A DNA stretch of 64,000 nucleotides from Roseobacter sinensis. Its GTDB lineage: Bacteria > Pseudomonadota > Alphaproteobacteria > Rhodobacterales > Rhodobacteraceae. Position numbers and translations under genes: made by a program. Within the stretch, counting starts at the first letter, position 1; the number at the start of each line of letters is the position of its first letter. The notes below the pieces were generated by a model. That model did not search any database. It had not been told where the DNA came from and saw only the letters and a program-made list of their open reading frames with translations. Shown one piece after another: positions 25,552 to 35,515 of the stretch. The stretch covers positions 310,001-374,000 of the forward strand of contig NZ_JALIEB010000004.1 in assembly GCF_025755255.1 (NCBI RefSeq), read 5' to 3'.

Positions 25552-26137
25552 GAGCGGCGAGGCATATCCAGTCCGCTTCGACACCGTCAAGGCCCTTTCC
25601 ACGGCCTGTCGTGCGGTCGGTGACCGTCAGGCCAACCTCCTTGAGCAGCCAGGTCAGCTCCGCATCCATGTAATAGGTATAAAGCCGTCCGATCGGGTCG
25701 CGCTTTTCGCCGGTGCCGGTCTTCATGCCGATGTGAAAGCGCCCGCCGGGTTTCAGCGCCGACGCAATGGCGGCCAGATGGTGGGGCATGTCGCTGCGCG
25801 GCGCGTGCAGCAGCGAGAAGTTCGCCCAAACACCGTCATAGAGATCGTGCCCCGTCACATCATCGAACCCGGCCACCCGCGCCTCGACACCCGGATGCGC
25901 GGCGGCCAGCGCCACCATCTCCGGCACCGGGTCAAAGGCCGTGACCCGCAGGGCCGCCTCTGCCATGCGCGCGGCGGAGGTGCCCGGCCCGCAGCCCAGA
26001 TCGAGCACATGGCCACCCTTTGGCAGTGCGGCGATGAAATCCATCAGATGCGGGTTCTGCGCGCTGTCGCCGGAGAACCGCCTGGCATAGTCCTGCGCCC
26101 GCTTGGCATAGACCTTCAGGGTTTCGGGGTCGCTCAT
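25544..26137 (-). CDS. Class I SAM-dependent methyltransferase
   Basis: A 197-residue enzyme. Motif [21 protein letters not shown] lies around residue 46, followed by [14 protein letters not shown] (motif II acidic residue) and [14 protein letters not shown] (post-motif II). The methyl acceptor is unknown; small-molecule methyltransferases of this size are common. The ATG shares one base with the stop of the DUF3429 gene (TGATG), so the two are coupled. The 3' end runs 8 bases into rnhA. Confidence 0.87.
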   Translation of the reverse strand: MSDPETLKVYAKRAQDYARRFSGDSAQNPHLMDFIAALPKGGHVLDLGCGPGTSAARMAEAALRVTAFDPVPEMVALAAAHPGVEARVAGFDDVTGHDLYDGVWANFSLLHAPRSDMPHHLAAIASALKPGGRFHIGMKTGTGEKRDPIGRLYTYYMDAELTWLLKEVGLTVTDRTTGRGKGLDGVEADWICLAAHG

Positions 26138-26586
26138 CAGATCACCGTGATCACAAGGCAGGCCACCACCACGGCGGTCAGGAGCACCCGCAGCGACATC
26201 CACCAACGCGGTGTCAGCCCCCATTGCGAAAAGGCGAAATCCAGCACCAGCAGGCCCAGAAAGCCGAAGATCAGGTTCATCGCCGCTGTGGTCGGCCCGC
26301 CGCCGGTCATGAAGAAGGCCCAAAGGGCAGGGATCACCGACAGCGCATAGCCCGTTGCGGCCCTCGCGCCGGTGGTCTTGGTGGCAAAGCCCCAGAGCAC
26401 GCCGGACATGAAGCTGAGGATCACCGAGCCATAGAAAAGCTGCACGTAAGGTCCCACAAACCGCGGCCCCAGCGCCTCGGCCCCCCAGCTCGCCAGCGGG
26501 CTGTTCACATAGGTCGCTGCCCCCCAGACAAAGGGAATGAGCCCGGCAAGGCCAAGGATCAGCGGTGCGGTGGGGATACGGGCCAT
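26137..26586 (-). CDS. DUF3429 membrane protein
   Basis: A 149-residue protein with four to five transmembrane helices (APLILGLAGLIPFVWGAATY, LFYGSVILSFMSGVLWGFAT, ALSVIPALWAFFMTGG, LIFGFLGLLVLDFAFSQWG and a C-terminal helix). The GLIPF and YGSVILSFMSGVLWG segments match the DUF3429 family found across proteobacteria and in mitochondria (TMEM69-like). The function is unknown. ATG at 26586 begins at the first helix. Confidence 0.8.
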   Translation of the reverse strand: MARIPTAPLILGLAGLIPFVWGAATYVNSPLASWGAEALGPRFVGPYVQLFYGSVILSFMSGVLWGFATKTTGARAATGYALSVIPALWAFFMTGGGPTTAAMNLIFGFLGLLVLDFAFSQWGLTPRWWMSLRVLLTAVVVACLVITVI

Positions 26587-26617
26587 GATCTGCTTTGTGA
26601 CATGCCGACCGGCGAGG

Positions 26618-27274
26618 TCAAGACTCTGCGTTTGCTCTATCAAAGCCCACATCTGTCTGACGCATGCTTGGGCGGGTGGCCCAACACTGCCACCATTTGG
26701 AGAGCGCCGGGCGTCTGGCCACGGCGGCGCGCCCCTGGGGTGCCGCGGCAAAGGCGGCGATCATGGGCGCAAGGTGGCAATCGGCAAGCGTAGGCCCCGC
26801 GCCGGTCAGCACCGTGCCTTCCACGGCAATCGCCTCGAGCGCGTCGAGCACGGCCTCGGCGGCGGCAAGCCCGGCCGTGATCTCCTTCGGGTCGGCCTCA
26901 AGCCTGTGCCGTGGCCGGAAGACGCCATGTCCGAAGACCTGCCGGACCAGCGGCCAGTAACCGTAGGCATCGACGATCGCGACCACCTGCGCCATTCGGG
27001 CCACCGCGATCGGCGTGCCGGGCGTGAGCGGCGGCACCGGAAAGGCCGCGTCGAGATAACGCGCGATGGCCGCTGTCTCGTAGATCCGGACGCCATCGTG
27101 GTCCAGCACCGGCACGCGCGTGAAGGGATGTGGCGTCTGCCGGTCACCGCTGGCCCCGGGGTCGAAGGGGTTTACCTCACAGGAGCGATACCTCAGCCCC
27201 TTCTCGGCCAGTACCAGCCGGATCACGCGGGTATAAACAGAAGGACGGTAACCGTAGAGCGTGAGCCCGCTCAC
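26618..27274 (-). CDS. Glutathione S-transferase family protein
   Basis: A 218-residue protein. The thioredoxin-like N-terminal domain (LTLYGYRPSVYTRVIRLVLA, VNPFDPGASGDRQTPHPF, TRVPVLDHDGVRIYETAAIA) contains the cis-proline and the glutathione-gripping E-T/S motif. The C-terminal helical domain includes LTGAGPTLADCHLAPMI. It probably conjugates or reduces an electrophile with glutathione. GTG at 27274 overlaps the TGA of the upstream LysE gene as GTGA, so translation is coupled. Confidence 0.87.
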   Translation of the reverse strand: MSGLTLYGYRPSVYTRVIRLVLAEKGLRYRSCEVNPFDPGASGDRQTPHPFTRVPVLDHDGVRIYETAAIARYLDAAFPVPPLTPGTPIAVARMAQVVAIVDAYGYWPLVRQVFGHGVFRPRHRLEADPKEITAGLAAAEAVLDALEAIAVEGTVLTGAGPTLADCHLAPMIAAFAAAPQGRAAVARRPALSKWWQCWATRPSMRQTDVGFDRANAES

Positions 27275-27885
27275 GCGCGTTCCAGCGCCAGCCGGCCGGC
27301 AAGCGCTGCGAAGATCGCAGCGAAGGAGCGGTTGAGCCAGCGCATCACCGCCTCCGAGCCCAACAGCCACGTGCGCGCTTGCGCGGCAAAGAGGCCGTAG
27401 AGCACGAAGACAGCAAAGGTCAGCGCCATGAAGATCGCGCCCAGCACGGTCATCTCCAGCGTCGCCGTGGCCGGGTTGCCCGAGAGGAACGGTGGCAAGA
27501 GGGCCAGGAAGAAGATCGACAGCTTGGGGTTCAGAATGTTGATCAGCGCGCCGCGTCGCGCGATGCGCCAGCCGTTTTCGACCGTTCGGTCCGCCGAGAT
27601 CGCCAGCGCCCCGCCGGAGCGCAGCGATTGCCACGCGAGATAGAGCAGGTAGGCGACGCCCGCGAATTTCACGATGGTGAAGAGGACTGCCGATGTGTGC
27701 AGTAGGGCGGCGAGCCCCAGCGTGGCCGCGGCCAGGTGTGGCACGATCCCGATGGTGCAGCCCATGGCGGCCCACAGGGCTGCGCCACGGCCCTGACCCA
27801 GGCCCAGTGCCAGCGTGTAGATCACGCCGGTGCCCGGAGCCAGGACGACGACGATGGCGGTCAGAAGAAATTGCAGCGAGATCAT
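27271..27885 (-). CDS. LysE/RhtB family amino acid exporter
   Basis: A 204-residue inner-membrane protein with six helices. The family signature is VVVLAPGTGVIYTLALGLGQ at helix 1 and NILNPKLSIFFLALLPPF in the middle. Such proteins export amino acids or derivatives by proton exchange; the substrate is not predictable. ATG at 27885 has GGAGGG upstream, deciding the start over in-frame ATGs about ten codons upstream. It overlaps the GST gene by 4 bases. Confidence 0.88.
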   Translation of the reverse strand: MISLQFLLTAIVVVLAPGTGVIYTLALGLGQGRGAALWAAMGCTIGIVPHLAAATLGLAALLHTSAVLFTIVKFAGVAYLLYLAWQSLRSGGALAISADRTVENGWRIARRGALINILNPKLSIFFLALLPPFLSGNPATATLEMTVLGAIFMALTFAVFVLYGLFAAQARTWLLGSEAVMRWLNRSFAAIFAALAGRLALERA

Positions 27886-27959
27886 GAGAGACCCTCCGGA
27901 CGACATTGAGCTCACCTTATCCGGGTCCGGCGGGCTTGGCGAGCCGGAGCGACGCCTGC

Positions 27960-28355
27960 TCAGTCGGGAAAGTTCGGACGGTCAATGACTTCGACATAGC
28001 GCGCGCGCCATGCAGGCGTCGGGAAGGGATCGGGCCAATACTCCAGTTGCGACCGGATCCGCTTGCGCTCTACCTGGTGGAAGGTGATCACGCGGGCCGA
28101 AACCACTCCGTCAGTGACGTCGACCTCGCTCACCACCCGTGACCCTTCCGCGATCAGCGTGCGGATGTCGAACTGCCAGCGCCCTGCAGCCGGATACTGC
28201 CGGTTGATCTCAATGAAATTCGTGCGGCCACGGATCAATTCGCGTGACTGCGGCCAATAGCCCTCGTAGCCCTCTGACAGCCAGCTGCTCGCATGGACGA
28301 AATCGTTGCTCTGCATCGCTTTCCAGAAGGCCACGACGACCGCCTTTGGCGTCAC
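27960..28355 (-). CDS. SnoaL-like / NTF2-fold protein
   Basis: A 131-residue protein of the nuclear transport factor 2-like fold: [20 protein letters not shown] at the first helix, [20 protein letters not shown], and [20 protein letters not shown]. Such small cone-shaped proteins act as enzymes, binding proteins or immunity factors; nothing specific can be said here. The GTG start overlaps the ispH stop (GTGA), so it is the second gene of an ispH operon. Confidence 0.75.
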   Translation of the reverse strand: MTPKAVVVAFWKAMQSNDFVHASSWLSEGYEGYWPQSRELIRGRTNFIEINRQYPAAGRWQFDIRTLIAEGSRVVSEVDVTDGVVSARVITFHQVERKRIRSQLEYWPDPFPTPAWRARYVEVIDRPNFPD

Positions 28356-29302
28356 GCCGGCTCGCGCAGCACGCGTGGCACTTTGAACTCGACATTCTCA
28401 ACGGCGGTCTCCACCACCTCTCGGGTCACGTCGTAGTGCTCGGAAAAGGCGTCCATCACCTCGTTGATCAGCACCTCCGGCGCCGACGCACCAGCGGTGA
28501 TGCCAACGCTGCGGATGCCCTCAAGCGCGCGCCAGTCGATGTCCGTTGCGCGCTGGACCAGCTGCGCGTATCGGCAGCCCGCACGCGCGCCCACCTCCAC
28601 CAGCCGTTTGGAGTTCGAAGAATTGGGCGCCCCCACCACCAGCATTGCGTCGCATTTTGGTGCCATCGCCTTCACCGCCTCCTGCCGGTTGGTGGTGGCA
28701 TAGCAGATGTCTTCCTTATGCGGACCGACAATGGTGGGGAAGCGGGCCTGAAGAGCGGCGACGATGTCGGCCGTGTCGTCGACGCTGAGCGTTGTCTGCG
28801 TCACATAGGCCAGCCGTTCGGGGTCGCGGACCTCCACCGTCGCCACATCCTCGACGGTTTCCACCAACAGCACCTCGCCCTCGGGCAATTGCCCCATCGT
28901 GCCCACGGTCTCGGGATGGCCTGCGTGGCCGATCATGACCATCTGCAAACCGTTGTCGGAGTGCCGCTGCGCCTCGATATGCACCTTGCTGACCAGCGGG
29001 CAGGTTGCGTCCACATAGATCATCTCCCGCGCTGCGGCGGCGGCGGGCACCGCCTTGGGCACGCCATGGGCCGAGAAGATCACCGGGCGGTCATCGGGGC
29101 ATTCGTCCAGTTCTTCGACAAACACCGCGCCCTTATCGCGCAGCCCATCCACCACGAACTTGTTGTGCACGATTTCATGGCGCACGTAGACAGGTGGGCC
29201 CCATTTTTCCAGCGCCATCTCCACGATCTTGATGGCGCGGTCCACACCGGCGCAGAACCCGCGCGGCGCGGCCAGATAGAGGGTCAGTGGCGGCTTGGTC
29301 AT
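28352..29302 (-). CDS. ispH: 4-hydroxy-3-methylbut-2-enyl diphosphate reductase
   Basis: A 316-residue iron-sulfur enzyme that makes IPP and DMAPP in the last step of the methylerythritol phosphate isoprenoid pathway. The three cluster cysteines are in [21 protein letters not shown] and [11 protein letters not shown]. Substrate-binding [30 protein letters not shown] and [11 protein letters not shown] are present. ATG at 29302 has GGAGGAGAG about 8 bases upstream. Length is normal. Confidence 0.97.
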   Translation of the reverse strand: MTKPPLTLYLAAPRGFCAGVDRAIKIVEMALEKWGPPVYVRHEIVHNKFVVDGLRDKGAVFVEELDECPDDRPVIFSAHGVPKAVPAAAAAREMIYVDATCPLVSKVHIEAQRHSDNGLQMVMIGHAGHPETVGTMGQLPEGEVLLVETVEDVATVEVRDPERLAYVTQTTLSVDDTADIVAALQARFPTIVGPHKEDICYATTNRQEAVKAMAPKCDAMLVVGAPNSSNSKRLVEVGARAGCRYAQLVQRATDIDWRALEGIRSVGITAGASAPEVLINEVMDAFSEHYDVTREVVETAVENVEFKVPRVLREPA

Positions 29303-29438
29303 CGGTGAGGCTCTCCTCCGCTTAAGACCTAGCTACCGCCTCACGCCGCGGGCGTCCAGAGCGCTGCCGCCGCACCCGCCGTCATAACTGTTCAAGAAAT
29401 ACGCACTTCCTGCCCGCACCACAGGTGCGACGGCAGCA

Positions 29439-29993
29439 TCAGCCGTTCGCCGCATCCGGCATGTCGCGCGGCGGGCGCCCGATGACCTCCTTGAGCTCAT
29501 CAAGCTCTATGAAGTTGTCGGCCTGACGGCGCAGATCGTCCGAGATCATCGGCGGCTGGCTGCGGATGGTCGAAACAACCGACACGCGAACGCCCGAGCG
29601 TTGTAGGCTCTCCACCAGAGGACGGAAATCGCCGTCGCCGGAGAACAGCACGATGTGATCGACCCGCGGGGCAAGCTCCATTGCGTCGACAGCGAGCTCG
29701 ATATCCATGTTGCCCTTGACCTTCCGGCGTCCCATGCTGTCGGTGTATTCCTTGGCCGGCTTCGTCACCATCGTGAACCCGTTGTAGTTCAGCCAGTCGA
29801 CCAGCGGTCGAATGGGCGAATACTCGTCGTTTTCCAGGAGGGCCGTGTAGTAGAACGCGCGCAACAGCTTGCCCCGACGCATGAATTCCTGACGCAGCAA
29901 CTTATAGTCGATGTCAAAGCCCAGAGACTTCGCCGCGGCGTAGAGATTCGAGCCGTCGATGAACAGCGCAAGCCGTTCGTCCTTGTAAAACAT
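29439..29993 (-). CDS. NYN domain protein (LabA/DUF88 type)
   Basis: A 184-residue protein with a PIN-like NYN nuclease fold. The conserved acidic residues sit in LALFIDGSNLYAAAK, KGNMDIELAVDAMEL and IVLFSGDGDFRPLVESLQ. Members are predicted RNases or nucleotide-binding regulators; LabA is the cyanobacterial relative. ATG at 29993 has GGAAGGA 9 bases upstream, whereas the in-frame upstream codon has none. It diverges from folK across a 97-base intergenic region. Confidence 0.86.
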   Translation of the reverse strand: MFYKDERLALFIDGSNLYAAAKSLGFDIDYKLLRQEFMRRGKLLRAFYYTALLENDEYSPIRPLVDWLNYNGFTMVTKPAKEYTDSMGRRKVKGNMDIELAVDAMELAPRVDHIVLFSGDGDFRPLVESLQRSGVRVSVVSTIRSQPPMISDDLRRQADNFIELDELKEVIGRPPRDMPDAANG

Positions 29994-30090
29994 TTTTGGT
30001 CCTTCCGCTGAACCCGGTCGCTGGTGCTCACGAAACAATTTGATTACTTATTTGGCGAACCGATCAGTTCAAAAATAGGGTTTTTTGGTT

Positions 30091-30699
30091 GTGCCGCAAG
30101 AGACACTCTCCCCGAAATCCGGCAAAAACCTGCCACAAAGCCGAACAATCGCGCTGGTTGCCGTTGGGTCAAATCGCGCATCGGGCGAGGGCCTGCCCGA
30201 GAAAGTGGTCAAAATGGCTATCGCTGCGGTTGTAGAGCGGCTGGGGGTGATTCGGGCCGAGAGCCGCCTTTTCCGGACCCCGGCCTTTCCGCCAGGAAAC
30301 GGCCCCGACTATGTGAATGCAGCCCTCAGCGTCGAAACCGCGCTTCCCCCCGTGGCCATTCTTGAGGCGCTGCACATGGTCGAGGCGCAGATGGGCCGCA
30401 CCCGTGTCAAGAGGTGGGACGCGCGGACCCTCGATCTGGACCTGATTGGCGTTGGCGACATCCTGCTGCCGGACGCCGCCACCCAGGCCAGATGGCGCGC
30501 TCTGCCGCTCGAAGACCAACTGCAGACCGTCCCGGACGAGCTGATCTTGCCGCACCCGCGGCTTCAGGAGCGCGCGTTCGTGCTTGTCCCGCTCGCCGAT
30601 GTGGCGCCGGATTGGGTGCACCCGGCCCTCGACAAGACGGTTGTCGAAATGCTGGACCAGCTGCCCGCTGCCCTGAAGCGGGAGGTCAAAGCGCTCTAG
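30091..30699 (+). CDS. folK: 2-amino-4-hydroxy-6-hydroxymethyldihydropteridine pyrophosphokinase
   Basis: A 202-residue enzyme that transfers pyrophosphate from ATP to 6-hydroxymethyl-7,8-dihydropterin in folate synthesis. Core motifs are [48 protein letters not shown] and [10 protein letters not shown], then [21 protein letters not shown] 15-20 residue N-terminal extension precedes the first strand. GTG at 30091 was preferred because AGGG lies about 10 bases upstream; TTG at 30085 is the alternative. Confidence 0.93.
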   Translation: MPQETLSPKSGKNLPQSRTIALVAVGSNRASGEGLPEKVVKMAIAAVVERLGVIRAESRLFRTPAFPPGNGPDYVNAALSVETALPPVAILEALHMVEAQMGRTRVKRWDARTLDLDLIGVGDILLPDAATQARWRALPLEDQLQTVPDELILPHPRLQERAFVLVPLADVAPDWVHPALDKTVVEMLDQLPAALKREVKAL

Positions 30700-30797
30700 C
30701 ACATGGCGGCCACCGCGCCGCAATGGGTGCTTGTAAATCGGGAAAAAGAAGCCTAAATAGGCGACTTCTGACCCACCCCCGATCAATGGAGTGTTCC

Positions 30798-31151
30798 ATG
30801 GCCCGCGTCACTGTCGAAGATTGCGTCGATAAAGTTCCGAACCGGTTCGAGCTGGTGATGCTGGCGGCGCATCGTGCGCGCGAGATCTCTTCAGGCGCCG
30901 CGATCACCGTGAACCGCGACAACGACAAGAACCCGGTCGTATCGCTGCGCGAAATCGCGGACGAAACCCAGAGCGCCGATGAGCTGCGCGAGCGCCTGAT
31001 CGAGAGCAACCAGAACCAGATCGAGGTCGACGAGCCGGAAGAGGACGCAATGGCACTTCTGATGGGCGCCGAACAGGACAAGCCCGAAGAGGATACCATG
31101 TCTGAAGAGATGCTGCTGCGGCAGTTGATGGCGGCGCAAGGGCAGAGCTGA
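30798..31151 (+). CDS. rpoZ: RNA polymerase omega subunit
   Basis: A 117-residue subunit that helps assemble RNA polymerase and forms part of the ppGpp binding site. [20 protein letters not shown] and [12 protein letters not shown] are the canonical omega motifs. [11 protein letters not shown] follows, and the C-terminal acidic tail ([20 protein letters not shown]) is typical of alphaproteobacteria. ATG at 30798. rsh begins 33 bases downstream, so both halves of the stringent response circuit are neighbours. Confidence 0.96.
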   Translation: MARVTVEDCVDKVPNRFELVMLAAHRAREISSGAAITVNRDNDKNPVVSLREIADETQSADELRERLIESNQNQIEVDEPEEDAMALLMGAEQDKPEEDTMSEEMLLRQLMAAQGQS

Positions 31152-31184
31152 GCACAGCCTGACCCCGGCCCAAGGGGCTGATGG

Positions 31185-33344
31185 ATGACAACGACGCTGG
31201 ACCAGATCGAAATCACTGCCGACGATCTGGTCAGCCTCGTAAGCAAGTACAACCCAAAGACGAATGAAGCGCTGATCCGCGCGGCCTACGACTATGGCCG
31301 CGCGATGCATGAGGGGCAGCTGCGCCACTCGGGCGAGCCCTACTTCAGCCATCCGGTGGCTGTTGCCGCCATCCTGACCGAGCAGCAGCTCGATGATGCG
31401 ACGATCATCACCGCGCTGCTGCATGACACCATCGAGGACACCAAGGCATCCTATGCCGAGGTCGCCAAGCGTTTTGGCGACGAGGTGGCCGAGCTGGTCG
31501 ACGGGGTGACCAAGCTCACCAACCTCCAGCTCAACTCGACGGAAACGAAGCAGGCCGAGAACTTCCGCAAACTCTTCATGGCGATGTCGAAGGATCTGCG
31601 GGTGATCCTCGTCAAGCTTTCCGACCGGCTGCACAATATGCGCACGATCAAGGCGATGCGCCCCGAAAAACAGGCGCAGAAGGCGCGCGAGACGATGGAG
31701 ATCTTCGCGCCGCTCGCGGGCCGCATGGGGATGCAGTGGATGCGGGAGGAGCTGGAAGACCTGGCCTTTCGTGTCCTGAACCCAGAAGGCCGCGCCAGTA
31801 TCATCCGCCGCTTCATCAACCTGCAACGCGAGGCCGGTGACGTGATCCAGCGGATCACCGGCGACATGCGGCTGGAGCTCGACAAGGCGGGCGTCGAGGC
31901 CGAGGTCTTCGGGCGCGCCAAGAAACCCTATTCGATCTGGCGCAAGATGCAGGAGAAGGAGCAGACGTTTTCCCGCCTCTCCGACATCTACGGTTTCCGC
32001 ATCATCACTGAGCGGGAAGAGGACTGCTATCGCACGCTGGGCGCCATCCACCAGCGCTGGCGTGCGGTGCCGGGGCGGTTCAAGGACTACATCAGTCAGC
32101 CGAAATCCAACGGCTATCGTTCAATCCATACGACCGTTTCGGGCCGCGACGGCAAGCGCGTCGAGGTGCAGATCCGCACCAGCCAGATGCATGATGTGGC
32201 CGAGACCGGGGTGGCGGCGCATTGGTCCTACCGCGACGGGGTACGCAGCAAGAACCCCTTCGCCGTGGACCCCGCGAAATGGATCACCCAGCTCTCCGAG
32301 CAGTTCGACGCCGAGGAAGACCACGAGGATTTTCTCGAGGCAGTCAAGCTCGAGATGTATTCCGACCAGGTCTTCTGCTTCACGCCAAAGGGTGAAGTGG
32401 TCAAGCTGCCACGTGGCGCAACGCCGATCGATTTCGCCTTCGCCATCCACACCCGCATCGGCACCGCCTGCGTGGGCGCGAAGGTCGACCACATGCGGGT
32501 GCCGCTCTGGACCCGGCTGAAGAACGGCCAGAACGTCGAGATCATCACCGCCGAAGGCCAGAGCCCGCAGGCGACCTGGCTGGATATCGCCACCACGGGC
32601 AAGGCCCGCTCGGCGATCCGACGCGCCTTGCGCGACGAGGACCGCGCGCGTTTCGTCAAGCTCGGACGCGAACTCGCGCGCTCGGCCTTCGAACATGTGG
32701 GCCGCAAGGCCACCGACAAGGCGCTGGCCACCGCCGCGCGCCACATGCGCTTCAAGAACCGCGACGATCTGCTGGCGCGCCTCGGCAGTGCCGAGATTAC
32801 CGGCCGCGAAGTGGTACAGGCGGTTTACCCCGATCTCACGCCAAAACCCGGCGAGAGGGTCGATGCGCGCCGGGCCGTGATCGGCCTCACGCCCGGGCAG
32901 TCCTTTGAGCGTGCCTTCTGCTGCCAGCCTCTGCCGGGCGAGCGCATTGTCGGCATCACCTACCGCGGTCGTGGCGTGGTGGTGCATGCGATCGACTGCG
33001 ATAGGCTCAGCACCTATGAAGAGCAGCTCGACCGCTGGCTCGACCTGCGTTGGCACGAGGGCCCGCACTCGGCGATCTACGGCACGACGCTCGATGTGAC
33101 GCTCAATAATGATGCAGGGACCTTGGGTCGCATCTGTACTTTAATCGGAGAAACCCGAGCGAATATTTCAGATTTGCAATTTATCGATAGGAAACCTGAC
33201 TTTTACCGACTTCTGATTTATGTGGAGCTCAGGGACGTTGCGCATTTGCATTCGTTGATGCTGACCCTTGAGGCCGAGAGCGATGTGGCCGCGATTTCGC
33301 GGGCCCGCAATCTGTCCCAAGGGCCGGTGGAAACACCTGCCTGA
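31185..33344 (+). CDS. rsh: Bifunctional (p)ppGpp synthetase/hydrolase
   Basis: A 719-residue RelA/SpoT homologue that makes and degrades the alarmone (p)ppGpp. The HD hydrolase domain (residues 1-200) shows YFSHPVAVAAIL, LLHDTIEDT near 78 and the ED/N region. The synthetase domain follows (RLSDIYGFRIITE, SNGYRSIHTTV). A TGS domain starts near residue 393 (VFCFTPKGEVVKLPRG), then the zinc-finger/CC region (AFCCQPLPGERIVG) and a C-terminal ACT domain. The ACT-coding DNA at 33105-33240 is markedly AT-rich compared with the rest of the gene. Confidence 0.97.
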   Translation: MTTTLDQIEITADDLVSLVSKYNPKTNEALIRAAYDYGRAMHEGQLRHSGEPYFSHPVAVAAILTEQQLDDATIITALLHDTIEDTKASYAEVAKRFGDEVAELVDGVTKLTNLQLNSTETKQAENFRKLFMAMSKDLRVILVKLSDRLHNMRTIKAMRPEKQAQKARETMEIFAPLAGRMGMQWMREELEDLAFRVLNPEGRASIIRRFINLQREAGDVIQRITGDMRLELDKAGVEAEVFGRAKKPYSIWRKMQEKEQTFSRLSDIYGFRIITEREEDCYRTLGAIHQRWRAVPGRFKDYISQPKSNGYRSIHTTVSGRDGKRVEVQIRTSQMHDVAETGVAAHWSYRDGVRSKNPFAVDPAKWITQLSEQFDAEEDHEDFLEAVKLEMYSDQVFCFTPKGEVVKLPRGATPIDFAFAIHTRIGTACVGAKVDHMRVPLWTRLKNGQNVEIITAEGQSPQATWLDIATTGKARSAIRRALRDEDRARFVKLGRELARSAFEHVGRKATDKALATAARHMRFKNRDDLLARLGSAEITGREVVQAVYPDLTPKPGERVDARRAVIGLTPGQSFERAFCCQPLPGERIVGITYRGRGVVVHAIDCDRLSTYEEQLDRWLDLRWHEGPHSAIYGTTLDVTLNNDAGTLGRICTLIGETRANISDLQFIDRKPDFYRLLIYVELRDVAHLHSLMLTLEAESDVAAISRARNLSQGPVETPA
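33105..33240 (+). other. AT-rich, codon-atypical patch inside the rsh ACT domain
   Basis: By hand count, 33121-33180 and 33181-33240 each have 26 G/C in 60 (43%), against 36 of 60 in the line before. The in-frame codons include TTA, AGG, GGA and CGA. It may hold a promoter for the downstream genes or have been introduced by recombination. Confidence 0.6.
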
Positions 33345-33434
33345 GGCAGCGACCCCGTCATTGATAGGTCACTATTCCGGAGTGTTCTGCGCGGGCAGGC
33401 ATCCGACATCATTGCTGCAGAGGAACCCCGTCCC

Positions 33435-34106
33435 TTGGTCTTCAAGCGCCGCGATCCCAAGAGCTGGCCCCGCGCCGTGGCAGAGTTTCTCTGGCCGCGT
33501 GGCGGATGGGCGCGCGCGTTCCATTACGTCAAGCACCGGATGCGGCGTCTGCCCGACAGCCCGGAACGGATTGCCCGCGGCATCTGGGCCGGAGTCTTCG
33601 CCGCCTTTACCCCGTTTTACGGCTTTCACTTCTTCATCGCGGCAGGGCTCGCCTTCGTGCTGCGCGGCAACGTGATCGCCGCCCTTATGGGCACCTTCTT
33701 CGGCAATCCGCTCACTTATGTGCCCATCGGGGTGGCTGCACTCAGCACCGGGCACTGGCTCTTGGGCGATCAAGTGGACGAGCGGATGCATCGCTCCTTT
33801 GTTGGAAAATTCGCTGATGCCGCCGCCGATCTGAAAGACAACTTTATCGCCATCTTCACCGATGCCCGTGCCGATTGGACCCGGCTCAGCATCTTCTACG
33901 ACGAGATCTTCTTTCCCTATCTGGTTGGTGGCATTCTGCCAGGCATCTTCTTTGCCAGTCTCTGCTATTACCTCTCCGTGCCGGTGATCCGGGTTTACCA
34001 GGCGCGCCGTAAAGGTATGATCAAGAATAAATTCGACGCCCTCAAGGCCAAGGCTGCTGCAAAAGCAGACGCAAAACGCAAAGCGGAACATCCAACCGGG
34101 GACTAA
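33435..34106 (+). CDS. DUF2062 membrane protein
   Basis: A 223-residue protein with the DUF2062 core: PERIARGIWAGVFAAFTPFY, GFHFFIAAGLAFVLRGNVIA, then GTFFGNPLTYVPIG and a further helix LVGGILPGIFFASLCYYLS. The C terminus is lysine/alanine-rich (KAKAAAKADAKRKAEH). Function unknown; DUF2062 genes often neighbour envelope or lipid genes. The TTG start at 33435 has GAGGAA upstream. It probably heads a run leading through pdxJ to recO. Confidence 0.85.
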   Translation: MVFKRRDPKSWPRAVAEFLWPRGGWARAFHYVKHRMRRLPDSPERIARGIWAGVFAAFTPFYGFHFFIAAGLAFVLRGNVIAALMGTFFGNPLTYVPIGVAALSTGHWLLGDQVDERMHRSFVGKFADAAADLKDNFIAIFTDARADWTRLSIFYDEIFFPYLVGGILPGIFFASLCYYLSVPVIRVYQARRKGMIKNKFDALKAKAAAKADAKRKAEHPTGD

Positions 34107-34145
34107 CAGTGCTTGGGTCAAAGCACGTGAACAGGGGGGCTCGTC

Positions 34146-34895
34146 ATGGCCAATCACGAACACCTGCGCCTCGGCGTCAACATCGATCACGTCGCAACCG
34201 TGCGCAATGCACGCGGCGGCGCCTACCCGGACCCGCTGCGCGCGGCGCGGCTGGCTGAGAAGGCAGGAGCCGATGGCATTACCGCGCATTTGCGCGAAGA
34301 CCGTCGCCATATCTCGGATGCGGACATCGAGGGGCTCATGGAGGTGCTGAACGTGCCTCTCAACTTCGAGATGGCCGCCACAGACGAGATGCAGAAGATC
34401 GCGCTGCGCCACAAGCCACACGCCGTTTGCATCGTACCGGAAAAGCGCGAGGAGCGGACCACGGAAGGCGGGCTCGATGTCGCACGCGACGAAAACCGGC
34501 TGGCCCATTTCATCGCACCCCTGCGCGATGCTGGCTGTCGCGTGTCGATCTTCATCGCCGCTGACAAGCGCCAGGTCGAGGCCGCGCACCGCATCGGGGC
34601 ACAGGTGATCGAGCTGCATACGGGTGCGTATTGCGATGCCTATGCCGATGGCGAGCTCGACACCCACCACGAGGAGCTCGACGCCCTGCGCGAGATGGCG
34701 ACCTACGCCCATTCACTGGGGTTGGAAGTGCACGCGGGCCATGGGCTGACCTATGATACCGTGATGCCGGTTGCGGCCTTCCCGGAAGTGCGTGAACTCA
34801 ACATTGGCCACTTCCTCATCGGCGAGAGCATCTTCCTGGGGCTCGAACCGGCGATCAAGGAGATGCGCCGCCTGATGGACGAGGCGCGGGCATGA
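34146..34895 (+). CDS. pdxJ: Pyridoxine 5'-phosphate synthase
   Basis: A 249-residue TIM-barrel enzyme that condenses 1-deoxy-D-xylulose 5-phosphate with aminoacetone phosphate in vitamin B6 synthesis. [70 protein letters not shown] and [13 protein letters not shown] are all family landmarks. ATG at 34146 follows AGGGGGG. Its stop overlaps the start of the LysE gene (ATGA). The pdxJ-acpS neighbourhood is conserved in many bacteria. Confidence 0.98.
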   Translation: MANHEHLRLGVNIDHVATVRNARGGAYPDPLRAARLAEKAGADGITAHLREDRRHISDADIEGLMEVLNVPLNFEMAATDEMQKIALRHKPHAVCIVPEKREERTTEGGLDVARDENRLAHFIAPLRDAGCRVSIFIAADKRQVEAAHRIGAQVIELHTGAYCDAYADGELDTHHEELDALREMATYAHSLGLEVHAGHGLTYDTVMPVAAFPEVRELNIGHFLIGESIFLGLEPAIKEMRRLMDEARA

Positions 34896-35515
34896 TCACC
34901 GCACAGTTTGTCGCCATCTGGATTGCCTGGGTGCTCGCGGGCGGTTCGCCCGGCCCCGCCACCATGGGCATCGCGGGCACCGCCATGACCGCGGGCCGCG
35001 CCTCGGCGCTCGTCTTCGCGCTGGGCATCCTCGCCGGCTCCGCCGCCTGGGGCATCGCTGCCGCGCTCGGTCTCTCGGCGATCATGCTTGCCAACGCCTG
35101 GGTGTTCGAGATGATCCGCTATGCCGGTGCGCTCTACCTCGGCTGGCTGGCTCTCAAGGCGCTGCGCCGGGCCGCCAGCTCGGGCCCCGCCGCCATGGGC
35201 ACGCCGTTTTCGGGCAGCGCGCGCACGCTCTTCATGAAGGGGGCCGCGATCCATATCACCAACCCCAAGGCGATCCTCAGCTGGGGCTCCATCTACGCGA
35301 TCGTGGCACCCGCGGACGCCACCCCGCTGATGCTCTTTGGCTATTTCGGGTTGCTCTACGCCGGGTCCATGCTGATCTTCCTGGGCTACGCGTTGCTCTT
35401 TTCCTCTGCGGCCGTGGTGCGCGCCTACGCCCGGGCGCAGCGCTGGTTCGACCTTGTCTTCGCAGGGTTCTTCGGCTTTGCCAGCTTCAAGATCCTGACG
35501 GCCCGTCTGGAATGA
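34892..35515 (+). CDS. LysE/RhtB family exporter
   Basis: A 207-residue inner-membrane protein with six helices. [20 protein letters not shown] is the family signature at helix 1, and [20 protein letters not shown] marks the second half. Probable amino acid or metabolite exporter with unknown substrate. It lies between pdxJ and acpS, overlapping both by 4 bases (ATGA), so it is an integral member of this operon. It is distinct from the LysE homologue at 27271-27885. Confidence 0.88.
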   Translation: MITAQFVAIWIAWVLAGGSPGPATMGIAGTAMTAGRASALVFALGILAGSAAWGIAAALGLSAIMLANAWVFEMIRYAGALYLGWLALKALRRAASSGPAAMGTPFSGSARTLFMKGAAIHITNPKAILSWGSIYAIVAPADATPLMLFGYFGLLYAGSMLIFLGYALLFSSAAVVRAYARAQRWFDLVFAGFFGFASFKILTARLE

